Positions 1-4,708 of a stretch of DNA of 7,220 nucleotides are shown here, piece by piece. Each line of letters begins with the position of its first letter. Position 1 is the first letter of the stretch. The stretch spans positions 1 through 7,220 of the forward strand of contig MGXQ01000034.1 in the NCBI GenBank assembly GCA_001801405.1, given 5' to 3'. A program made the translations under genes and the position numbers. The stretch comes from Gammaproteobacteria bacterium RIFCSPHIGHO2_02_FULL_42_13 (GTDB lineage: Bacteria; Pseudomonadota; Gammaproteobacteria; UBA12402). The notes under the pieces were generated by a model. It was not told where the DNA came from, did no database searches, and saw nothing but the letters and a program-made list of their open reading frames with translations.

Positions 1-38
1 CACCGCCTAGAACTGCGCCATGCCTAGCGCACTTATTC

Positions 39-98
39 CCCGCATTCCGCTTCGCTCCATGCGGGCTACGCTGACTACGCAGATTTTCAGGGATGACG
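39..98. repeat. Short palindromic interspersed-type repeat downstream of rplT
   Basis: The 109 bases after rplT hold no gene. A 7-bp inverted repeat, CCCGCAT at 39-45 and ATGCGGG at 59-65, encloses a 13-nt loop rich in CGC/TTCG. It is followed by a 6-bp direct repeat, CTACGC at 66-71 and 75-80, and then by a GGATGACG end at 91-98. On the minus strand no T-run follows the stem, so it does not look like an intrinsic terminator for the rplT operon. The layout (a GTCAT-type end, a GC-rich hairpin and a GCGAAGCG-like loop) resembles the small dispersed palindromes common in Legionellales and other proteobacterial genomes. Membership of a named family is not claimed. Confidence 0.5.
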
Positions 99-109
99 AC
101 ACTTCGGTA

Positions 110-466
110 TTAAACCAACTGTTCCTTCGCCTTCTCCACAATCGCCACAAATGCTTCTTTATTATGAATGGCTAAATCGGCTAATACTCTGCGATCAATT
201 TCGATGTTTGCTTTCTTCAAGCCACTCATCAATCGGCTATACGATAATCCGCATTCACGCGCACCAGCATTCACGCGCACAATCCATAAGGATCGAAAAT
301 CACGTTTCTTTAGTTTGCGACCAATATAAGCGTACTGCCCTGCTTTAATGACAGCTTGCTTCGCGGCTCGGTATACTCGGCTATGCGCGCCATAATAACC
401 TTTCGCTTTTTTTAACAACTTTTTGTGTCTTGCTCTCGCTGTAACACCACGTTTTACTCTTGGCAT
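110..466 (-). CDS. rplT: 50S ribosomal protein L20
   Basis: L20 binds 23S rRNA and is needed early in assembly of the large ribosomal subunit. The 118-residue product has the usual length of the family and its hallmark N-terminus (MPRVKRGVTARARHKK, then KGYYGARSR-like KGYYGAHSR). The very basic N-terminal half inserts into rRNA and the globular C-terminal half ends in KAKEQLV. The ATG at 466 has a strong Shine-Dalgarno, AGAAGGGG, 6 nt upstream. It lies 17 nt after rpmI, so the two are almost certainly translated from one mRNA and probably coupled. In E. coli L20 represses its own operon by binding mRNA ahead of rpmI; a candidate operator hairpin is present here at 694-723. It is the last gene of the operon inside the window; pheS, its usual next neighbour, is not seen within the 109 bases available. 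Confidence 0.97.
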   Translation of the reverse strand: MPRVKRGVTARARHKKLLKKAKGYYGAHSRVYRAAKQAVIKAGQYAYIGRKLKKRDFRSLWIVRVNAGARECGLSYSRLMSGLKKANIEIDRRVLADLAIHNKEAFVAIVEKAKEQLV

Positions 467-483
467 AATTTTCCCCTTCTGAC

Positions 484-678
484 TTAATTATTTAACATAC
501 GATTAACAGCGGCAACATCGCTCGCATTTACCAAGGAAGTTCCCCGTAAATGACGTTTACGTTTAGTGCTTTTGCTGGTCAGAAGATGGCGTCGATTTGC
601 ACTTTTGCGCTTATACCCACCGCCTGTTTTTTTGATGCGTTTTTTAGTCGCACTCTTGGTCTTCAACTTATATGACAT
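484..678 (-). CDS. rpmI: 50S ribosomal protein L35
   Basis: L35 is a small basic protein of the large ribosomal subunit. The 64-residue product matches the family in length and sequence: YKLKTKSATKKRIKKTGGG near the start, then a lysine/arginine-rich middle with RRHLLTSKS and KRKRHLRGTSLV, ending in VNRMLNN. The ATG at 678 is preceded by GGAG at 684-687 with 5 nt spacing. A stable hairpin (694-723) ends just upstream of this ribosome binding site. The gene sits 55 nt after infC and 17 nt before rplT, the conserved infC-rpmI-rplT order. In E. coli the translational repression exerted by L20 acts at rpmI and is passed on to rplT by coupling; the same arrangement is plausible here. Confidence 0.97.
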   Translation of the reverse strand: MSYKLKTKSATKKRIKKTGGGYKRKSANRRHLLTSKSTKRKRHLRGTSLVNASDVAAVNRMLNN

Positions 679-693
679 ATTAACTCCGCATTT

Positions 694-723
694 AACTAGA
701 ATTAACTCGCTGCAATCCTAGTT
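694..723 (-). promoter_or_regulatory. Hairpin leader in the infC-rpmI gap, candidate L20 operator
   Basis: Read on the minus strand, AACUAGGAUU can pair with AAUUCUAGUU over 10 consecutive positions, counting one G-U wobble, around a 10-nt loop. The stem ends 6 nt before the GGAG Shine-Dalgarno of rpmI. In E. coli the rpmI-rplT unit is repressed by L20 binding to structured RNA in the infC-rpmI region. The position here fits such a role, but similarity to the E. coli L20 site or to the L20 site in 23S rRNA was not established. No T-run follows the stem, so it is not an intrinsic terminator. Confidence 0.5.
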
Positions 724-733
724 CTTTTGTTTA

Positions 734-1258
734 TTACTTAACTTTTTTTGGTACTAATACCATTCTCATTTGTCGTCCTTCAAACGTCGGTGCTTGCTCC
801 GTATCAGAATGCGTTTCGACATCATGCTGCATCCGTTTCAAGACCTCCATTCCTATCTCCCTATGCGCAGCCTCGCGGCCACGAAAACGAAGTTGGACTT
901 CCACTTTATCTCCATGTGTCAGGAAACGTATCAGGTTGCGTAGTTTTACCTGATAATCCCCTTCCCCAATCCCTGGGCGAATTCTGATTTGCTTGATCTG
1001 CATCTGTTTTTGTTTTTTCTTCGACGCAGATTGCTTTTTCTTTAACTGAAAAACATACTTGCCGTGATCCATAATCCGACAAACGGGTGGTTCGGCATTT
1101 GGAGAAATTTCTACAAGATCAAGTCCGACTGCTATCGCTTTTGCTAAAGCGGCCTGTCGAGATAAAATGCCCAGCTGCTCTCCTTTTTCATTAATCACCC
1201 GAACTTCAGGTGACCGAATATCGGCATTTACATTAACTCGTTTTGCTTTTGTAATAAT
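734..1258 (-). CDS. infC: Translation initiation factor IF-3 (AUU start)
   Basis: IF3 binds the 30S subunit, prevents premature joining with 50S and proofreads the start codon and initiator tRNA. The 174-residue product (E. coli 180) has the N-domain at about residues 8-72 (RVNVNADIR, DLVEISPNAEPPVCRIMD), a lysine-rich linker near 73-86 and the C-domain with GEGDYQVKLRNLIRFL and LRFRGREAAH. A GTG at 1198 lies inside the conserved N-domain and would remove 20 residues. Between it and the in-frame thrS stop there is no ATG, GTG or TTG. The AGGAGG at 1267-1272 sits 8 nt before an ATT at 1258, so ATT is the start; a second ATT follows directly. E. coli infC also starts with AUU, which lets IF3 repress its own translation. 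The gene ends with tandem TAA TAA stops. The Shine-Dalgarno overlaps the thrS stop codon. Confidence 0.95.
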   Translation of the reverse strand: MITKAKRVNVNADIRSPEVRVINEKGEQLGILSRQAALAKAIAVGLDLVEISPNAEPPVCRIMDHGKYVFQLKKKQSASKKKQKQMQIKQIRIRPGIGEGDYQVKLRNLIRFLTHGDKVEVQLRFRGREAAHREIGMEVLKRMQHDVETHSDTEQAPTFEGRQMRMVLVPKKVK

Positions 1259-1266
1259 ACAACTAT

Positions 1267-1272
1267 CCTCCT
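1267..1272 (-). promoter_or_regulatory. infC Shine-Dalgarno overlapping the thrS stop codon
   Basis: The perfect AGGAGG lies 8 nt upstream of the ATT start. It decides the start of infC, because no standard start codon exists in the reading frame near it. The TAG stop of thrS (1271-1273) overlaps its first two bases, so ribosomes ending thrS sit on the infC initiation site and translation is probably coupled. Confidence 0.85.
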
Positions 1273-3178
1273 ATTTTTTTTGGAGCATCTCAGCCTGCAA
1301 GCGAGCCGCCAATGCCTCTAAAGACATGCTGCCCAAATCCTCTCCAGCCCGAGTTCTCACCGATACGCTAAAAGCGTCCATTTCCTTATCCCCGATAATG
1401 AGCTGATAAGGCACACACTTCAACGTGTATTCGCGGATTTTAAAGCCGATCTTCTCATTTCTCAAGTCTGCTCGGCATCGAATGCCCTGTTTTTTCAATG
1501 TTTTTACGATTTTTTGGGCATAATCGGCCTGTCGGTCGGTAATATTGAGCACAATAACCTGTAAAGGCGCCAACCAAAGCGGCAATTTTCCCGCATAATG
1601 CTCCAATAAAATCCCAATAAATCGCTCAATCGAACCCAAAATGGCACGGTGCACCATGATCGGTGCCTGTCGAATACCATCTTTTGCCACATATTCGGCT
1701 CCCAAACGACCCGGCATCGAGAAATCGACCTGGATCGTACCACATTGCCAAACCCGTTCTAAGCAATCACGCAGATGAAACTCGATTTTGGGTCCATAAA
1801 AAGCTCCCTCCCCCGGCGCCCATTCAAAGACTAATTGCTTATCATTTAAAGCGACTTCCAACGCTTTTTCCGCACGCTGCCAATTTTCATCTGTACCAAT
1901 ATATTTTTGAGGTCGCGTTGCCAATCGTATGACGATGTCGTCAAAACCAAAATCATGGTACGTATTTAACACAATATCGATCAGGGTAATAATTTCGGTC
2001 TGCAATTGATCCTCCGTGCAAAACACATGTGCATCGTCTTGCACAAATTCCCGAATACGCATCAATCCATGCAACGCCCCTGACAATTCGTTGCGATGAC
2101 ATAAACCAAATTCCGCCATGCGCAACGGCAAATCACGGTAACTTTTTAAGCCCTGATTATAAATCTGAATATGACCGGGACAGTTCATCGGCTTGATTGC
2201 ATATTCACGATTTTCGGACGTTGTCGTAAACATGTTCGCATCAAATTTATCCCAATGACCCGATTTTTCCCACAATTTGCGATCCAAAATTAATGGCGCA
2301 AAAACTTCTTCGTAATCATAATCTTGCAGTTTATTTCTCATGTAGTGGATTATATTTTGATACAGCGCCCAACCGTTCTGATGCCAAAACATCATGCCTG
2401 GCGCTTCTTCTTGCGAATGAAACAAATCTAAATTTTTGCCAATCCGTCGATGATCGCGTTTTTCGGCCTCTTCCAATCGCTCTAAATAGATCGTTAAATC
2501 TTTCTTATTCGCCCAAGCGGTTCCATAAATACGCTGTAACATGGCATTATTAGAATCACCACGCCAATAAGCACCGGCCAATTTCATCAACTTAAACGCT
2601 TTTAATTTGCCTGTACTTGGCACATGTGGACCGCGGCAAAGATCGGTAAAGTCGCCTTGCTCATAAAAGGAAATCGTCTCTGTCTCTGGTAAATCTTCGA
2701 TAATCTGCACTTTATACTCTTCACCCAACGACTTAAAAAACTTAACCGCTTCTTTACGCGACATGACTTTTCGTAAAATAGGCATATCTTTTTTCGCTAA
2801 CTCAGCCATGCGTTTTTCAATTTTTTCTAAATCTTCAGGTATAAACGGATGTGGATAAGCAAAATCATAATAGAACCCATTATCGATCATCGGACCAATC
2901 GTGACCTGTGCGCTTGGAAATAATTGCTTGACCGCTTGCGCCATTAGATGCGCCGTTGAATGGCGAATGATATTTAATCCTTCGGGATCTCGATCGGTAA
3001 TAATTTGTAAACTAGCATCTTGTTCAATGAGATAGCTCGTATCGAATATTTGATCATTAATTTTTCCGCCCAAGGCTGCTTTTGCTAAGCCTGCACCGAT
3101 TCGGCTCGCCACATCATAAATGGAAACGGGCTGATCAAATTCTAACTGCTTCCCATCCGGAAGTGTAATAATTGGCAT
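1271..3178 (-). CDS. thrS: Threonyl-tRNA synthetase
   Basis: ThrRS charges tRNA-Thr with threonine, a cytoplasmic class II synthetase. The 635-residue product (E. coli 642) contains a TGS domain (1-60) and an editing domain with H73 and H77 (HSTAH) plus C181/H185 (CRGPH) for removing mischarged serine. The class II catalytic core follows from about 240: motif 2 near 353-378 (CHRNE), and motif 3 near 505-525. The zinc ligands C333, H384 and H510 are in place. A C-terminal anticodon-binding domain runs from about 535. The open frame extends upstream to 3244, but that stretch lies inside the tRNA gene; ATG at 3178 gives the family N-terminus (MPIITLPDGK) and has AGGT about 8 nt upstream. It lies 21 nt after tRNA-Val and its stop overlaps the infC ribosome binding site. 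The short leader leaves no room for the multi-domain operator that E. coli thrS uses. Confidence 0.97.
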   Translation of the reverse strand: MPIITLPDGKQLEFDQPVSIYDVASRIGAGLAKAALGGKINDQIFDTSYLIEQDASLQIITDRDPEGLNIIRHSTAHLMAQAVKQLFPSAQVTIGPMIDNGFYYDFAYPHPFIPEDLEKIEKRMAELAKKDMPILRKVMSRKEAVKFFKSLGEEYKVQIIEDLPETETISFYEQGDFTDLCRGPHVPSTGKLKAFKLMKLAGAYWRGDSNNAMLQRIYGTAWANKKDLTIYLERLEEAEKRDHRRIGKNLDLFHSQEEAPGMMFWHQNGWALYQNIIHYMRNKLQDYDYEEVFAPLILDRKLWEKSGHWDKFDANMFTTTSENREYAIKPMNCPGHIQIYNQGLKSYRDLPLRMAEFGLCHRNELSGALHGLMRIREFVQDDAHVFCTEDQLQTEIITLIDIVLNTYHDFGFDDIVIRLATRPQKYIGTDENWQRAEKALEVALNDKQLVFEWAPGEGAFYGPKIEFHLRDCLERVWQCGTIQVDFSMPGRLGAEYVAKDGIRQAPIMVHRAILGSIERFIGILLEHYAGKLPLWLAPLQVIVLNITDRQADYAQKIVKTLKKQGIRCRADLRNEKIGFKIREYTLKCVPYQLIIGDKEMDAFSVSVRTRAGEDLGSMSLEALAARLQAEMLQKK

Positions 3179-3199
3179 GAAATCTACCTGCGAAATAAT

Positions 3200-3274
3200 T
3201 GGTAGGCGCGAGTGGGATCGAACCACCGACCACCACCATGTCAAGGTGGTGCTCTACCACTGAGCTACGCGCCT
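3200..3274 (-). tRNA. tRNA-Val (anticodon GAC)
   Basis: A full cloverleaf can be folded on the minus strand. The acceptor stem is AGGCGCG with CGCGCCT. The D arm is GCTC/GAGC. The anticodon arm is CCACC/GGTGG with loop TTGACAT, so the anticodon is GAC, which reads GUC and GUU valine codons. The T arm is GGTGG/CCACT, including one G-U pair, with loop TTCGATC. The discriminator is A and CCA is encoded (3200-3202). Total length is 75 nt. The promoter at 3285-3313 would start transcription about 4 nt before the mature 5' end. thrS starts 21 nt after the CCA, so the tRNA appears to be the first gene of the thrS-infC-rpmI-rplT transcript. Confidence 0.96.
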
Positions 3275-3284
3275 AAAAAGGCAA

Positions 3285-3313
3285 AAGATAGCATCCCTCC
3301 AGGAAATAAGCAA
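3285..3313 (-). promoter_or_regulatory. Sigma70-type promoter for tRNA-Val and the thrS operon
   Basis: On the minus strand, TTGCTT (3308-3313) and TATCTT (3285-3290) are separated by 17 nt, and the -10 box is preceded by TG one base upstream (extended -10). The predicted start, near 3278, lies about 4 nt before the 5' end of tRNA-Val. Spacing and placement are good; the call rests on pattern only. Confidence 0.6.
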
Positions 3314-3332
3314 TAATGCCCACATGAACCTC

Positions 3333-3362
3333 CAAGGGGAAGACGCCTATTGCAACCAGAGT
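3333..3362. repeat. 30-bp direct repeat, copy 1
   Basis: This stretch matches 3602-3631 at 29 of 30 positions in the same orientation; the only difference is A versus G at position 24 of the unit. The unit begins CAAGGGGAAGACG and ends CCAGAGT. The two copies bracket 239 bp holding two further repeat structures (3371-3402 and 3408-3529). Confidence 0.85.
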
Positions 3363-3370
3363 AGGTTGGG

Positions 3371-3402
3371 CCGTGTTTAGGGACAGGACATCGCGGACAC
3401 GG
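3371..3402. repeat. Inverted repeat with three GGACA motifs
   Basis: CCGTGT (3371-3376) and ACACGG (3397-3402) are perfect inverted repeats around 20 nt. GGACA occurs three times within or beside the loop (3381, 3386, 3395). It could be the remnant of an insertion-sequence end, but no transposase reading frame is nearby and no family was identified. Confidence 0.35.
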
Positions 3403-3407
3403 TAAAG

Positions 3408-3529
3408 TGTCATTTCGACGAGCGTTTTTTACACTGTCATTTCGACGAGCGAAGCGAGGAGAAATCTCCTAAAATTGAACACGATTCATGAGATTCCTCC
3501 AGCGCCTATGGCGCTGTTCGGAATGACAG
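3408..3529. repeat. Composite palindromic repeat with a duplicated 17-bp head
   Basis: The main unit runs from CTGTCATT (3434-3441) to the inverted AATGACAG (3522-3529). The left half contains GACGAGCGAAGCGAGGAG then AAATCTC, and the right half holds AGATTCCTCC, a nested perfect palindrome AGCGCC-TAT-GGCGCT (3501-3515) and GTTCGGAATGACAG. The two halves read as variants of one another on opposite strands. The first 17 bp of the unit (TGTCATTTCGACGAGCG, 3435-3451) also occur immediately upstream at 3408-3424, so a partial tandem copy is present. Such GTCATT-CGA-type palindromes are widespread non-coding repeats in proteobacteria, including obligate intracellular ones. It encodes nothing. Confidence 0.75.
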
Positions 3530-3601
3530 GAAACTAAAAGGCGCCGTTCAATAATAACCAATGATAAGTTTTTAAAACGGGAAATTATAACGAAAAACAA
3601 T

Positions 3602-3631
3602 CAAGGGGAAGACGCCTATTGCAGCCAGAGT
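3602..3631. repeat. 30-bp direct repeat, copy 2
   Basis: Second copy of the unit at 3333-3362 (29 of 30 identical). Its last 15 bases are also part of the left arm of the hairpin at 3617-3667, which copy 1 lacks, so this copy may be the more complete version of the repeat. Confidence 0.85.
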
Positions 3632-3667
3632 TAGAAAAAAGTTTTTATTTCTAAACTGGCCGCAATA
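3617..3667. repeat. Long imperfect inverted repeat (hairpin)
   Basis: The left arm at 3617-3637 (TATTGCAGCCAG, then TTAGAAA) pairs with the right arm at 3648-3667 (TTTCTAA, then CTGGCCGCAATA). There is one mismatch in TTGC-A/G-GCCAG and a small bulge or mismatch near the middle; the loop is 10 nt. On neither strand does a clean T-run follow, so it is not a typical terminator, although it could fold strongly in RNA or single-stranded DNA. Confidence 0.7.
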
Positions 3668-3695
3668 CATTCAAACAAAAAGTTGATCAGGCTTT

Positions 3696-3820
3696 TTATT
3701 TTTGCTTTAAAAAATTGATCAGGTTTTCCAAAGGCGTTTCACGATAATCATTTGGAATTGATTTAGTGATCCAAATTTTTGGACTCTAAACAGTTCGCCA
3801 CGTTTACCGATGTTTGTCAT
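3696..3820 (-). pseudogene. Decayed small reading frame of unknown function
   Basis: I do not recognise the product. From an ATG at 3820 the frame reads MTNIGKRGELFRVQK and then continues to a TGA at 3719. In the neighbouring frame, after a stop, a more protein-like stretch reads IWITKSIPNDYRETP then LENLINFLKQK, ending with TAA at 3696-3698. Adding one A to the A-run at 3775-3779 would join them into a 41-residue protein. This may be a broken small gene or the tail of a larger one. The sequence CTGATCAA-TTTTT occurs both near the end of this frame and about 30 bases downstream of that copy, suggesting a small local duplication. There is no strong ribosome binding site. Chance open frames in AT-rich DNA cannot be excluded. 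Confidence 0.3.
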
Positions 3821-3896
3821 TGTAGCTTCAAAAAAATAAAATACAATCAGTTTTTTTATTATTTTGTATAAGTTTTTTCTTACAAAGAAATACAAT

Positions 3897-4004
3897 AAAG
3901 GATTACGCCTTTAATTTCTCTTCTAATATTTTTATTCGATTTCTTAATTTAATCGCTTCTTCAAATTCTAAATTTTGCGCATTCAGATACATTTGTTTTT
4001 CTAA
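3897..4004 (-). pseudogene. Second copy of the 3' end of uvrB (UVR motif only)
   Basis: This stretch aligns without gaps to 4703-4810, the last 34 codons of uvrB plus 6 bases beyond the stop, at a constant offset of 806 bp. Positions 3936-4004 match 68 of 69 bases. The last 11 codons (3903-3935) match only 21 of 33, after which the 6 bases AAAGGA match again. In the uvrB frame it still encodes 33 residues of the UVR motif (EFEEAIKLRNR core) ending in KLKA and a TAA, with 28 of 33 residues shared with the real C-terminus. It has no start codon context or helicase domain and is not a functional gene. The left edge abuts a truncated VOC-like gene, in another frame. Either a duplication, or the displaced original uvrB end after insertion of a foreign segment. 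Confidence 0.85.
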
Positions 4005-4089
4005 ATGCCTGACAATAAAAATCTACTGATTTTTGCACATCAATCACAACCAAATAGGGCGTTATCCAATTCATATTTTTTTGTTTCAT
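3961..4089 (-). pseudogene. Truncated VOC/glyoxalase-like gene, N-terminal fragment
   Basis: From ATG at 4089, with AAGAGA about 10 nt upstream, the frame reads MKQKNMNWITPYLVVIDVQK followed by SVDFYCQAF. This is the typical opening of PhnB/glyoxalase-fold (VOC superfamily) proteins: a first beta strand, then a V-x-x-S/A-x-D-F-Y helix. After F29 the sequence runs straight into the uvrB 3' copy in a different frame, giving 13 unrelated codons and a TGA at 3961. Intact VOC proteins of this type have roughly 120-150 residues and metal-binding residues further on, so the fragment cannot be active. It begins 37 nt after the toxin gene. The break point at about 4004 coincides exactly with the edge of the uvrB-like segment, so one event probably created both. 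Confidence 0.65.
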
Positions 4090-4126
4090 TTTAATTATCT
4101 CTTTTAATCAGAAATCCGTGCCATAT

Positions 4127-4393
4127 CTATTGATAAATCTCTTTCCGGTGACCAATATTAATAACCAATACAGTCACTTCTTTGTCGTTAATTTCACAGA
4201 TAAGTCGATAATCTCCAACTCGATAGCGCCATAAGCCGGTTAACTTCCCCATCAATGGTTTGCCGAAATCTCTAGGCGTTTTAGCAGTCAATAAACGATC
4301 ACTTAAAAAACCGACAATTCTCTTCTGAGCGGTACGATCTAGTTTTTTAAGTTGCTTTACAGCATGTTGATCTAACTTAATTTTCCAGCCCAA
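4127..4393 (-). CDS. RelE/ParE family toxin (type II toxin-antitoxin)
   Basis: The 88-residue product has the compact RelE/ParE fold pattern: an N-terminal strand and helix (WKIKLDQHAVKQLKKLD), a middle G-K-P-L-x-G segment, then LWRYRVGDYRLICEI, a VTVLVINIGHR strand and a terminal EIYQ. In RelE, basic residues plus a C-terminal arginine and tyrosine help cleave mRNA in the ribosomal A site. The R-Y-R, H-R-K and Y residues here suit an mRNA-cleaving RelE rather than a gyrase-targeting ParE, but that is inference. The start is TTG at 4393: the frame is closed by TGA shortly upstream, and AAGGTG lies about 10 nt ahead. It overlaps the antitoxin gene by 17 nt, implying translational coupling. No frame damage is seen, so it should be functional. 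Confidence 0.9.
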   Translation of the reverse strand: MGWKIKLDQHAVKQLKKLDRTAQKRIVGFLSDRLLTAKTPRDFGKPLMGKLTGLWRYRVGDYRLICEINDKEVTVLVINIGHRKEIYQ

Positions 4394-4589
4394 GATCTTT
4401 GATCACCTTTGCTAACGGGACAGATGGATTCTTTTTTTCTAACACTGAAATTGCTATTAAATAGTCTTCTTTATCTTCTAAAAATGCTTCTAATGCTTTT
4501 TTAACGTAATATGACTTCGTTCGACCGGTCTTTTCTGATAGTCGATTTAAACGATTTTCCAAATGTTCAGGCAATCTCATTGCAAACAT
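4377..4589 (-). CDS. Ribbon-helix-helix antitoxin, RelB-like
   Basis: The antitoxin would bind and neutralise the RelE-like toxin encoded next and repress their shared promoter. The 70-residue product starts MFAMRLPEHLENRLNRLSEK, a ribbon-helix-helix N-terminus in which the strand FAMRL would contact DNA. It continues TGRTKSYYVKKALEAFLED (second helix) and a C-terminal tail, VLEKKNPSVPLAKVIKDLG, which is likely to wrap the toxin. The open frame extends to an ATG at 4637, but that lies upstream of the expected transcription start. ATG at 4589 has GAGGG 8 nt upstream and gives the family length. Gene order (antitoxin first), the 17-nt overlap with the toxin and an operator over the promoter are all standard for this class. 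Confidence 0.9.
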   Translation of the reverse strand: MFAMRLPEHLENRLNRLSEKTGRTKSYYVKKALEAFLEDKEDYLIAISVLEKKNPSVPLAKVIKDLGLEN

Positions 4590-4605
4590 TCTATGCGCCC
4601 TCTTT

Positions 4606-4630
4606 GTTATACATGTATAGCAAGTATAAC
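4606..4630. promoter_or_regulatory. Palindromic operator of the toxin-antitoxin operon
   Basis: TATACATGTATA (4608-4619) is a perfect 12-bp palindrome. GTTATAC (4606-4612) and GTATAAC (4624-4630) form a second perfect inverted repeat across it. Together they overlap the -10 box and the expected start of transcription, just where a ribbon-helix-helix antitoxin would bind to shut off its own operon. Confidence 0.7.
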
Positions 4631-4650
4631 ATATCATTTAAAATTATCAA
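4623..4650 (-). promoter_or_regulatory. Promoter of the toxin-antitoxin operon
   Basis: On the minus strand, TTGATA (4645-4650) and TATACT (4623-4628) are 16 nt apart, and the -10 box carries a TG extension one base upstream. The start of transcription would fall near 4616, about 27 nt before the antitoxin ATG. The promoter lies between uvrB and the antitoxin, so the module has its own transcription. Confidence 0.7.
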
Positions 4651-4708
4651 TGCAAATAAGCAGAAAAACTATAACCCATTGATTTTTTAGAAGTTGGATG
4701 CCAAAGGA

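Noticed and set aside
1663..2553. Plus-strand open frames inside thrS
   Set aside because: They lie antisense to conserved ThrRS domains and have no plausible initiation signals or recognisable products.
3179..3244. N-terminal extension of thrS by 22 codons
   Set aside because: The extension is read through the tRNA-Val gene, is not like any ThrRS N-terminus, and the ATG at 3178 has a ribosome binding site and the family start.
3333..3631. CRISPR array
   Set aside because: Only two copies of the 30-bp repeat exist, 239 bp apart, with other palindromic repeats between them and no cas genes.
3841..3890. Intrinsic terminator in the T/A-rich stretch
   Set aside because: The only stem (TTGT-AAG with CTTACAA) is short and bulged, and the U-tract placement does not suit either strand clearly.
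4590..4637. Longer antitoxin starting at the ATG at 4637
   Set aside because: That codon lies upstream of the expected transcription start and within the promoter-operator; the ATG at 4589 has a good ribosome binding site and the normal family N-terminus.
4679..4708. Terminator just after uvrB
   Set aside because: Only a 4-bp stem (TTGG/CCAA) is possible and no T-run follows it on the minus strand.
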